Shown here: in pieces, positions 1 to 5,392 of the stretch
Layout of the letters: each line of letters begins with the position of its first letter
Position numbering within the stretch: the stretch's first letter is position 1
Assembly (NCBI GenBank): GCA_012800625.1
Contig: JAAZIY010000294.1
Coordinates: 1-14,231, forward strand
Reading direction: 5' to 3'
Length of the DNA stretch: 14,231 nucleotides
Source of the DNA: Lentisphaerota bacterium
GTDB lineage: Bacteria; Verrucomicrobiota; Lentisphaeria; Oligosphaerales; Oligosphaeraceae
Translations under genes and position numbers: made by a program
The notes under the pieces: model-generated
What the model was told of the DNA's origin: nothing
Database searches by the model: none
The model's input: the letters and a program-made list of their open reading frames with translations, nothing else

Positions 1-34
1 CCCGCTACACCCAATCGATTCGTCCGATGCGTCC
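1..34. repeat. 34-bp direct repeat, copy 1
   Basis: This stretch matches 159-192 with two mismatches (positions 10 and 13 of the unit). The shared core is ATCGATTCGTCCGATGCGTCC. It starts at the window edge, so the true unit may extend further left. No ORF with coding character covers it. Together with copy 2 it brackets an inverted repeat, which suggests an intergenic repeat element rather than chance similarity. Confidence 0.75.
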
Positions 35-69
35 TATTTCAGGCTTAAGTTAGCGCCAATAGGCTTCCA

Positions 70-138
70 GCCGGCATACAACCCCATCTGCTTTAAAAAC
101 ACAAATTTTGTTTTTATCTTAGTTGGTTGTATGCCGGC
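70..138. repeat. Inverted repeat with 14-bp perfect arms
   Basis: GCCGGCATACAACC (70-83) is the exact reverse complement of GGTTGTATGCCGGC (125-138), separated by 41 bp of AT-rich sequence. The right arm also overlaps a second, smaller hairpin: GCCGGCA (133-139) pairs with TGCCGGC (144-150) around a 4-nt loop, so two alternative folds compete. The whole lies between the two copies of a 34-bp direct repeat. It may be a miniature mobile or REP-like element; no transposase is present. Confidence 0.7.
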
Positions 139-158
139 AAGGATGCCGGCGCTCCGAC

Positions 159-192
159 CCCGCTACATCCGATCGATTCGTCCGATGCGTCC
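159..192. repeat. 34-bp direct repeat, copy 2
   Basis: Second copy of the unit seen at 1-34, same orientation, 32 of 34 positions identical. It follows immediately after the GC-rich inverted repeat segment and ends about 35 bp before the terminator of the EF-hand gene. Confidence 0.75.
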
Positions 193-225
193 CAATAAAA
201 CTTCCTGCCCAACCGGGGTAGGCAA

Positions 226-256
226 AAGGGCGCGGGTCTCGGGGTCCCGCGCCCTT
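226..256 (-). terminator. Rho-independent-type terminator of the EF-hand gene
   Basis: An 11-bp perfect stem, AAGGGCGCGGG (226-236) with CCCGCGCCCTT (246-256), encloses a 9-nt loop. Read on the minus strand it lies about 20 nt beyond the stop codon of the EF-hand gene and is followed by a short T run (TTTTG). The T tract is short, so termination efficiency is uncertain, but position and stem strength fit. Confidence 0.75.
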
Positions 257-276
257 GCTTTGCTTTTGGCGTACTT

Positions 277-819
277 TTATTGATTGCGGTTGCCGCGGCC
301 CTGGCGGCCTTGGCGGCCCTGACGGGCAGGCGCAGCGCCCTGGGCGTCTCCGCCCTGGCGTCCCTGGCGGGCTCCCTGCCTGCCTTCGCCGCGCGGGGTT
401 CTTTCGCCGCCGCGGAAACCGCCGGCCTGTTCGCGCAACGCACTCATGTCAATGGCGGCGGCCTCCTCGTCGTTGATGACGAAATCGCCGTCCTTATCGA
501 CGATTTTGAGTCTTTTGTAGGCCACTGAAAGCGGGAAGAGCTCTTCGACCAGCTGCATTTCCTTTTCGAGGGCGGCTTTTTCCTCCTCGTTGAGCTTGCC
601 GTCGCCGTCGGCGTCGTATCTTTTCAGCAGCGCAGCGGCATTTTCACGCAGTCTTTCGATCATCACGGCTTGCATTTGCGGGCGTTGCCTTCCGGCGGGG
701 CGCGCCGGCGCCTTTTCGGCTTCGGCTTTGGTTTCGGCCTCGTTTTCAGCCGGCTTTGCCTCCTGTGCAAAGAGCAGAGCCGAGACGCAGCAGAAAATCA
801 GGAACAAGTACTTTTTCAT
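277..819 (-). CDS. Secreted two-EF-hand protein with Arg/Gly/Gln-rich tail
   Basis: A 180-residue protein of unknown specific role. Residues 1-18 form a signal peptide (MKK, a hydrophobic core, then LLFA before QE), so it is probably periplasmic or exported. An Ala/Glu/Lys-rich linker follows. Two EF-hand loops are clear: residues 69-80 (DADGDGKLNEEE) and 108-119 (DKDGDFVINDEE). Both keep Asp at positions 1, 3 and 5 and Glu at 12, so calcium binding is likely; the second has Phe instead of the usual Gly at position 6. Residues from about 127 to the end are low complexity, with repeated RQG/GRQ units. Such EF-hand proteins with disordered tails are common in PVC bacteria and rarely characterised. 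The start at 819 is chosen because AGGAG lies just upstream and the signal peptide begins there; the reading frame stays open upstream to 879. It lies 3' of xseB on the same strand with a 123-nt gap and probably has its own promoter. Confidence 0.85.
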   Translation of the reverse strand: MKKYLFLIFCCVSALLFAQEAKPAENEAETKAEAEKAPARPAGRQRPQMQAVMIERLRENAAALLKRYDADGDGKLNEEEKAALEKEMQLVEELFPLSVAYKRLKIVDKDGDFVINDEEAAAIDMSALREQAGGFRGGERTPRGEGRQGARQGRQGGDAQGAAPARQGRQGRQGRGNRNQ

Positions 820-902
820 TTTCACACTCCTGGGACATGGTTTGGTTTTTGAGGGCCAGAGACCTTGAGCCTCTGGCAATTAAACGCAAGCCGGCCGGAT
901 TT

Positions 903-908
903 ATTATA
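903..908 (-). promoter_or_regulatory. Possible -10 box for the EF-hand gene
   Basis: The minus strand reads TATAAT here, a perfect -10 consensus, in the AT-rich gap between xseB and the EF-hand gene. No good -35 hexamer lies 16-18 bp upstream. The implied leader of about 80 nt contains a 6-bp hairpin (CCAGAG 856-861 with CTCTGG 871-876). Sequence inspection only, so this is weak. Confidence 0.3.
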
Positions 909-942
909 TACAGGGGGTTTTATTTCCCTCGATTGTTTTTGT

Positions 943-1194
943 CTAGATACTATTTGGCGGCATTTCCTGCCAGCTCCAGCCCTCCTGGTTGTTTTTCACC
1001 AGGAGTTCGATTTTTTTCTCGGCCTCGGCCAATTTTCCAGCGCAGAGCTTATTAAGGCGCATGCCGGTCTCGAAGGTCTTGATGCTGTCTTCCAGCGAGA
1101 GTCTGCCGCTTTCCAGCTGCGCGACCAGCTCTTCGAGTTGTCTCAGGGCCTCGTCAAAGGGCAGTTTTTCCAGTTCTTGATTTATTTCCGACAT
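943..1194 (-). CDS. xseB: Exodeoxyribonuclease VII small subunit
   Basis: XseB is the small subunit of exonuclease VII, which degrades single-stranded DNA to oligonucleotides in the cytoplasm. Several copies of XseB coat the helical part of XseA. This 83-residue protein matches the family in length and pattern: the N-terminal half has the hallmark FDEALRQLEELVAQLESG, then LEDSIKTFETGM and a second helix with LNKLCAGKLAEAEKKIE. The start at 1194 is preferred because AAGGAG sits 8 nt upstream. A GTG at 1224 overlaps the xseA stop (GTGA) and would add ten residues, but it lacks a good ribosome binding site. The gene follows xseA by 26 nt, the usual operon order. Confidence 0.95.
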   Translation of the reverse strand: MSEINQELEKLPFDEALRQLEELVAQLESGRLSLEDSIKTFETGMRLNKLCAGKLAEAEKKIELLVKNNQEGWSWQEMPPNSI

Positions 1195-1220
1195 CTTGCT
1201 TGCTCCTTGGTGCGGTGATT

Positions 1221-2483
1221 TCACTCGACTTGCAGCTTCAGTTCTCCCTCAGCGAGGATGGCCTTAAGTTTATCGCCTTTGGCCACCTGTTCGGCCTTCA
1301 GCAGGGCCTGATTATTCTGGTCCAGGATAATACTGTATCCCCTTGCCAGCACTTTTTTCGGGTTCATAGCCTGCAAGGCGCTTTGCAGTCGTTCAAGTTT
1401 TGCGCGGCGCAGGGCGGCCTGCTGGCGCAGCTGGGTCGGCAGTCTCAGGTTTGCATTAGCCAGGCGCTGGCGGGTTTGCCCGGCGACCTGTCTCAATACC
1501 CGCTCGAGGCGTATGCCGGCCAGGTCCAGGCGTTGCGAGAGCAAGTTAGTCAGGTGTTCGGGTTTTTGGAAGAAGGCGCTGCGCTCGGCATTTTGCCAGC
1601 GCAGGCGGGCCTGGCCCAGGCGGTTGGCGGCGGCGGACTGCAGGCGTTTGGCGGCGTTAAACAGCCTTTCGCGCAGCTCCTCCTGGCCTTTGATGACCAG
1701 TTCGGCGGCAGCCGAAGGGGTTGGCGCGCGGAAGTCGGCCACCTCGTCGCTGATGGTATAGTCCCGTTCATGTCCCACTGCGCTAATGACGGGCACTTCG
1801 GAGGCGGCTATGGCCCGGGCCAGGACCTCTTCGTTGAACTCCCAGAGGTCTTCCATGCTGCCGCCGCCCCTGGTCAGCACGATAACGTCGCAGGCCTTGC
1901 TTTGCGAGAAGTACTGCAGGGCGGCGGCCAGCCAGCCGGCGGCTCCGGCCCCCTGCACCGGCGAGTTAATAATGCGCAGATGTATATTGGGGTGGCGCCT
2001 ATGCAGTATTTGCATAAAATCCTTGATGGCGGCGCCCTCCAGCGAGGTCACCAGGCCAATGCAGCGCGGCAGCGCCGGCAGCGGTTTTTTCCGTGCCAGG
2101 TCAAAGAGGCCTTCGCTGCGCAGGCGCTCCTTGAGTGCCTCGAAACGCTGAAACAGCTCGCCCAGCCCCAGGGGTTGCAGCTTGGAGATATTGAACTGAT
2201 AGCTGCCGCCGCGTTCATAAAGCTCGACCCTGCCACAAGCCTCCACCTGGCTGCCCACTTGCAGCTGCAAGGCGCGAAACTGCAGGCTGCCGCGCCAAAA
2301 CACCGCCTGCACCTGGGCATTCGCGTCCTTCAGGGATAAATAAACGTGCCCGCTATCCTGCTTGACGGTGACATTGCAGATCTCGCCGGAAAGCCAAAGC
2401 TCGCCGAAAGAGCGCAGCAGGACAGCGCGAACCGCGCTGTTAAGCTCGCTCACGCTAAAAATTTTTTCAGGGCTGTTTGACAT
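1221..2483 (-). CDS. xseA: Exodeoxyribonuclease VII large subunit
   Basis: Catalytic subunit of exonuclease VII (single-strand DNA degradation, mismatch repair and damage processing, cytoplasm). Domains in order: N-terminal OB fold (about residues 8-100, with LWLSGEICNV and SGHVYLSLKD), catalytic domain (about 110-300), then a long helical region rich in Leu, Arg, Gln and Ala that binds XseB, and a C-terminal segment with VLARGYSII, typical of the family. The catalytic core holds DVIVLTRGGGSMEDLWEFN and GHERDYTISDEVADFRAPTP, whose His and Asp match the conserved residues needed for activity in E. coli XseA. Length (420 residues) is normal for the family. The start at 2483 (MSNSPEKIFSV) is chosen by family alignment; no strong Shine-Dalgarno is visible there, and an in-frame ATG at 2534 is possible. 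A TATATA at 2508-2513 on the minus strand could be its -10 box. The first gene of a two-gene operon with xseB. Confidence 0.96.
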   Translation of the reverse strand: MSNSPEKIFSVSELNSAVRAVLLRSFGELWLSGEICNVTVKQDSGHVYLSLKDANAQVQAVFWRGSLQFRALQLQVGSQVEACGRVELYERGGSYQFNISKLQPLGLGELFQRFEALKERLRSEGLFDLARKKPLPALPRCIGLVTSLEGAAIKDFMQILHRRHPNIHLRIINSPVQGAGAAGWLAAALQYFSQSKACDVIVLTRGGGSMEDLWEFNEEVLARAIAASEVPVISAVGHERDYTISDEVADFRAPTPSAAAELVIKGQEELRERLFNAAKRLQSAAANRLGQARLRWQNAERSAFFQKPEHLTNLLSQRLDLAGIRLERVLRQVAGQTRQRLANANLRLPTQLRQQAALRRAKLERLQSALQAMNPKKVLARGYSIILDQNNQALLKAEQVAKGDKLKAILAEGELKLQVE

Positions 2484-2555
2484 GGCAGTAATACTGGCAA
2501 AGATGCATATATAGACCCCGTCCAAAAAGGTCATAACGCCGTAAGGCCCTTAGTA

Positions 2556-2696
2556 GCGCCCCTACAGGGCACCGGATTCGGGGGGAGCCTTTACCCAGGC
2601 TGTATTAGGTTGCCCCTTTGGGGCAACAAATGGACAGATTCTCAAGGAAAAATTGAAATTTCAGCAGGAAATTTGCGTTTTTCATGCTATTTCATT
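2556..2696 (+). repeat. Dispersed hairpin repeat, copy A (internally shortened)
   Basis: This segment is about 80 percent identical by eye to the reverse complement of 9535-9713. Shared landmarks in order are GCGCCCCTACAGGGC, CGGATTCGGGG, ACCCAGG or its counterpart, TATTAGGTTGCCCC, AAATGGAC, AAAAATT and AATTTCAGC. Copy A has two local palindromes (around CCCTACAGGG and TTGCCCCTTTGGGGCAA) but lacks about 37 bp that form the large central stem-loop in copy B. It is noncoding. A REP/BIME-like or miniature mobile element is likely. Confidence 0.85.
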
Positions 2697-2750
2697 GAGT
2701 TTTTTTGCTTTGTCCGGCTCCCTTTTCCCAACAAACCAAAACGGGCAAGC

Positions 2751-2783
2751 GGCTTATGCGGCGCCGCAGGCGCCGAATAAGCC
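2751..2783. repeat. 33-bp palindrome (hairpin) abutting decamer array
   Basis: GGCTTAT (2751-2757) pairs with ATAAGCC (2777-2783) and GGCGCC (2760-2765) with GGCGCC (2769-2774) around a GCA loop, with a two-base mismatch between the two stem parts. There is no T tract on either side, so it is not a typical terminator. Its last base directly precedes the first decamer unit at 2784. Confidence 0.6.
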
Positions 2784-2823
2784 CTTCGTGTGCCTTTGTG
2801 TCTCTTCGTGCCCCTGAGTGTCC
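2784..2823 (+). repeat. Decamer repeat array, four units
   Basis: Four successive 10-bp units: CTTCGTGTGC, CTTTGTGTCT, CTTCGTGCCC, CTGAGTGTCC. The period is exactly 10 with no gaps. The same degenerate unit (CTTSGTGTGY) recurs in other gaps of this window. Confidence 0.75.
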
Positions 2824-2939
2824 TCCCTCTTCATGGACTTCACCTAAGATAAGTCAAGTTCGTTTTTTTGCCAGAAAAGCGGCAGAAAGCCATTACATTA
2901 TGTGTTCCGCTTTTTTTATAGTCACATAAGGAATGAATC

Positions 2940-3998
2940 ATGAGCAAGAAGATCAAGATTGGAATCATCGGCGCCGGTTCTATTGGCTCGGTGCACGCCA
3001 ATGCCTATGCCACTCTGGCTGATGCCGAGCTGTATGCGCTCTGCGACATATTGCCGGAGCGTCTGGCCGAGAAGGCCGCTCTGCACAATATAGGCAAGAC
3101 CTATGAGAACTACGAGGACCTGCTGGCCGACCCGCAGATAGAGGCCGTCAGCGTCTGTGTGCCCAATCATCTGCACGCCCCGATTGCCATCGCTGCCTTC
3201 AAGGCCGGCAAGCACGTCATGCTGGAGAAGCCCATGACGCTCAACGCCAAGCTCGGCGAGGACATCCTGGCGGCACGCGACCAGGCCGGCAAGCTGCTGC
3301 AAATGGGCATGGTCTGGAGGCAGACGCCGGAGGCCGAGGTGGTCAAACAAGCGGTGGACGCCGGGCGCCTGGGCGAGATTTACCAAATCCGGGTGAAGCT
3401 TATCCGTCGGCGCGGCATACCTGGCATGGGCGGCTGGTTCACCACCAAGGCCATGTCCGGCGGCGGCGGTCTGATTGACATCGCAGTGCATTTTCTCGAC
3501 CTGGCCATGTGGACCTCGGGTCTGTGGGAGCCTAGCAAGGTCAGCGCCAAGACCTACGCCAAATTCGGCAGTCCCATGAAGGACTACAAGTACGTGAACA
3601 TGTGGGCCGGCCCGCCGAACTACGATGGTGTCTTTGATGTTGACGACTACGCCACCGGTCTGGTGCGCTTCGGCGACAAGGCCACCCTGGTCTTCGAGGT
3701 GGCTTGGGCCTGCAACGCCGAGCCGGAGTCATACATAGAGCTGCTCGGCGACAAGGGCGGCGTGAAGGTAGGCATGGGAGACACCACTATACTTACCGAG
3801 GTGGACGGCTATATCGCCGATGTCAAACTCGATTACAAGGCGGAGCGCGACCGTTTCGCTGCCGAGCTGGATAAATTCCTGCTGGCCATACAAGGCAAAG
3901 GCGAAGTGGCGGCCAGCGGCGAAGAAGGCCTGGTAACCATGCGCCTATTGGACGCAATCTATAAGTCCAGCGAGGAAAATGCCGAGGTCGAAGTCTAA
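2940..3998 (+). CDS. Gfo/Idh/MocA family NAD(P)-dependent oxidoreductase
   Basis: A cytoplasmic sugar- or polyol-type dehydrogenase of 352 residues; the substrate cannot be read from sequence. The N-terminal Rossmann fold begins at once with IGIIGAGSIGSVHA (GxGxxG, residues 11-16). The family signature EKPMTLN contains the likely catalytic Lys97. The C-terminal alpha/beta domain carries GGGGLIDIAVHFLDLAMW, with Asp180 and His184 in the positions of the conserved D-x-x-x-H pair of inositol 2-dehydrogenase-like enzymes. Relatives often act on inositol, glucose, UDP-sugars or glycoside-derived sugars, common in glycan-degrading PVC bacteria. AAGGA lies about 7 nt before the ATG, supporting the start. 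It is monocistronic: the upstream neighbour is divergent, and a strong terminator follows 28 nt after the stop. The ORF is intact and family length is normal. Confidence 0.93.
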   Translation: MSKKIKIGIIGAGSIGSVHANAYATLADAELYALCDILPERLAEKAALHNIGKTYENYEDLLADPQIEAVSVCVPNHLHAPIAIAAFKAGKHVMLEKPMTLNAKLGEDILAARDQAGKLLQMGMVWRQTPEAEVVKQAVDAGRLGEIYQIRVKLIRRRGIPGMGGWFTTKAMSGGGGLIDIAVHFLDLAMWTSGLWEPSKVSAKTYAKFGSPMKDYKYVNMWAGPPNYDGVFDVDDYATGLVRFGDKATLVFEVAWACNAEPESYIELLGDKGGVKVGMGDTTILTEVDGYIADVKLDYKAERDRFAAELDKFLLAIQGKGEVAASGEEGLVTMRLLDAIYKSSEENAEVEV

Positions 3999-4025
3999 AA
4001 CCCGCATTTAGCCAAAGCAAGACGC

Positions 4026-4063
4026 AAAAAAGGCCGGCCCGCATCTGCGGGCCGGCCTTTTTT
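4026..4063. terminator. Strong bidirectional terminator
   Basis: A six-base A run, then GGCCGGCCCGC, a short ATCT loop, GCGGGCCGGCC and a T run form a perfect, very GC-rich stem with A/T tails on both strands. It lies between the convergent oxidoreductase gene and the minus-strand cysteine-cluster gene and can stop transcription from both sides. Confidence 0.93.
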
Positions 4064-4097
4064 ATTTAGTTAAGACTGCTGCGTAGGGCAGGAACGC

Positions 4098-4137
4098 CTT
4101 AGTGTGGCTGCGTGTATCTTGGTGTGTCTTAATATCC
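4098..4137 (+). repeat. Decamer repeat array, three to four units
   Basis: Units CTTAGTGTGG, CTGCGTGTAT, CTTGGTGTGT and a decayed CTTAATATCC lie in exact 10-bp register. The array sits between the bidirectional terminator and the 3' end of the minus-strand orphan gene. Confidence 0.7.
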
Positions 4138-4182
4138 CAAAATTGCAAGCCCCCTTTTTTTGGGCGCGCTTTGCTTCTGGTT

Positions 4183-4692
4183 TCAGATTCTGCGTTGTTT
4201 GGAGCTCATGGCGTCGGCCTCGCCGGTGGCCGCCAGGAAGAAGGGGCATTTTTTCGGGTTGTCACAGCAGCATTTATAGGCCATTTCGAGGTCAAAGTAG
4301 CGGTAGGGCATGAGCAGGCCGTCACGTTTGGCTATTTTCATGCCGAAGTTTTTGATGGCTCCGCAGTCGCCGCCTATGCCTTCATACTCCGGCACCAGGT
4401 TGCCGTCCGGCCCCACGGTGGCCGACATGATTTTTTTCATGCCGAAATTCGGTGTATAACGGCAGACCACGTGTTTAGACAGTTCCTCGACTAAGTCGGT
4501 ATTGTTCAGTCCCTCGGCCCAGTCCGGCACTTTCGAGTAGCGTCCCTCGTAGACCTGTTTGGTTTTGGGACGGCTATTGCTGCTGCTGTCATTATTATTG
4601 GCATTGTTGAAATACTCCGCGCTGCCTGGCGGCGCATATGGCGTATTTTTTTTACCGGTAAAAAAGGCGCGGATAGCATCGAAAAAAGACAT
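4183..4692 (-). CDS. Uncharacterised cysteine-cluster protein
   Basis: I do not recognise this 169-residue protein. It has no signal peptide or clear membrane helix. Residues 1-20 look like a short amphipathic start (FFDAIRAFFTGKK), residues 20-46 are an Asn/Ser-rich, probably disordered linker, and the rest looks folded. Six cysteines stand out: Cys77, Cys110 (in GIGGDCGAIK), then Cys141-142-143 and Cys149 in the motif YKCCCDNPKKCPFF. This C-C-C-x5-C cluster suggests metal binding (zinc or an iron-sulfur centre) or disulfide formation; which is not known. The start at 4692 is supported by GAGGG 7 nt upstream. The reading frame is intact with normal codon use, so it is probably a real gene. 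It lies downstream of tRNA-Pro on the same strand with a 215-nt gap. Confidence 0.75.
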   Translation of the reverse strand: MSFFDAIRAFFTGKKNTPYAPPGSAEYFNNANNNDSSSNSRPKTKQVYEGRYSKVPDWAEGLNNTDLVEELSKHVVCRYTPNFGMKKIMSATVGPDGNLVPEYEGIGGDCGAIKNFGMKIAKRDGLLMPYRYFDLEMAYKCCCDNPKKCPFFLAATGEADAMSSKQRRI

Positions 4693-4843
4693 GTTTCAAC
4701 CCTCTTGGCTCTGTCGAAAAGCATTTTCCGGGTTAGAGCCATGCCAGAAAAGCGGTATATCCTTGCAGAAAGTCAAGTAATATAATGCCACCGTAGCGAT
4801 TTATCCGTAATGGCCGCGAGGCTTTCCTGCAAGTCATACATAC

Positions 4844-4869
4844 GGCCTGCATAGGCTTATCAGCAGGCC
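4844..4869 (-). other. Hairpin downstream of tRNA-Pro
   Basis: GGCCTGC (4844-4850) is the exact complement of GCAGGCC (4863-4869) around a 12-nt loop. On the minus strand it lies about 40 nt beyond the tRNA 3' end. It lacks a T tract, so it is a possible processing or transcript-end structure rather than a clear terminator. Confidence 0.35.
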
Positions 4870-4907
4870 ACACTACATTTATCGCAATGATAAGATGGCA
4901 TAAAAGA

Positions 4908-4985
<78 letters not shown>

Positions 4986-5090
4986 ACTAATACATGCGCG
5001 CAGAAAACTGCGGCAGCCAAATAAGACATTGTGCTTAATGTAGCTCAATTTGCGTCAATGGCAACCTGCGCCGTGAAATTATCCAGTCTG

Positions 5091-5110
5091 CCCTCTGTGT
5101 CTTCGCGTGC
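5091..5110 (+). repeat. Degenerate decamer pair
   Basis: CCCTCTGTGT followed by CTTCGCGTGC matches the decamer family loosely, in 10-bp register. Taken alone it would not be called; it is listed because of the better copies elsewhere in the window. Confidence 0.35.
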
Positions 5111-5205
5111 ATAAGCGGTCCTGTCACGCGGCCTGCATATAATTCATCTTTTCGTTGTTGCATTTTATCTCTACGGCGTATATATTTGCTGCATAGCTTA
5201 GTCTG

Positions 5206-5230
5206 TATAATCCTCTGCTTAGCTCAGAGG
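5206..5230 (+). promoter_or_regulatory. Possible -10 box plus leader hairpin of the large operon
   Basis: A perfect TATAAT (5206-5211) is followed at once by CCTCTG CTTAGCT CAGAGG, a 6-bp stem with a 7-nt loop. The -35 region (TATTTG, 17 bp upstream) is poor. If used, transcription would give a leader of about 175 nt before the ATG at 5393. Speculative. Confidence 0.3.
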
Positions 5231-5304
5231 CGCAAGATTTGAATATTACACGATGCCGGTAAATGTCGGAGTAGCATAGGCAAAGCTTAAATAATTTTGT
5301 ATGA

Positions 5305-5324
5305 CTTGGTGTGTTTTGGTGTTC
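5305..5324 (+). repeat. Decamer repeat, two units
   Basis: CTTGGTGTGT followed by TTTGGTGTTC in 10-bp register, about 70 nt upstream of the large operon's first start codon. Confidence 0.6.
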
Positions 5325-5348
5325 AAAAGCCTGCCTGCCTGCTTTTTT
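5325..5348 (+). other. Terminator-like fold in the operon leader
   Basis: AAAAGC, a CTGCCTGCCT loop, and GCTTTTTTTT form a weak 6-bp stem ending in an eight-base T run, about 45 nt before the start codon of the first operon gene. It could act as an attenuator, or be only a CCTG microrepeat beside a T tract. The stem is AT-rich, so stability is doubtful. Confidence 0.25.
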
Positions 5349-5392
5349 TTGAACCCGGTTTGGGTCACAGCCAGTTTTGAAGGAAGCGCCTA

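Larger units (their letters stand above)
2484..2939. other. 456-nt repeat-filled intergenic region
   Basis: Divergent gap between xseA and the oxidoreductase gene. It holds hairpin-repeat copy A (2556-2696), a long palindrome (2751-2783), a four-unit decamer array (2784-2823) and a short element shared with 4743-4755 (2870-2882). No convincing protein-coding ORF is present: the 74-codon frame at 2705-2929 crosses the palindrome and the decamers. No clear promoter for the downstream gene was recognised. Confidence 0.7.
4986..5392. other. 407-nt gene-free leader region
   Basis: No credible coding gene is present: the minus-strand frame at 5124-5435 overlaps the start of the next gene and has no family features. 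The stretch contains a small hairpin (CGCAG AAAA CTGCG near 4996-5009), two weak or short decamer units (5091-5110), a possible -10 box and hairpin (5206-5230), another decamer pair (5305-5324) and a terminator-like fold just before the operon (5325-5348). It probably holds both the tRNA promoter (minus) and the promoter and leader of the large operon (plus). Confidence 0.6.

Noticed and set aside
1194..1224. GTG start of xseB overlapping the xseA stop (GTGA)
   Set aside because: The ATG at 1194 has AAGGAG at good spacing and matches the usual family length; the GTG lacks a good ribosome binding site.
1200..2339. Plus-strand open frame (379 codons) opposite xseA
   Set aside because: xseA is unmistakable on the other strand; the plus frame has no family features.
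2784..2823. CRISPR array
   Set aside because: The units are 10 bp in direct contact with no spacers, and no cas genes are present.
2705..2929. Plus-strand 74-codon frame before the oxidoreductase gene
   Set aside because: It runs through a palindrome and a decamer array, with no ribosome binding site or domain.
4771..4800. Sigma-54-type promoter on the minus strand (TGGCATTATATTACTTG)
   Set aside because: It lacks the required GC dinucleotide at -12 with correct spacing after the TGGCA half.
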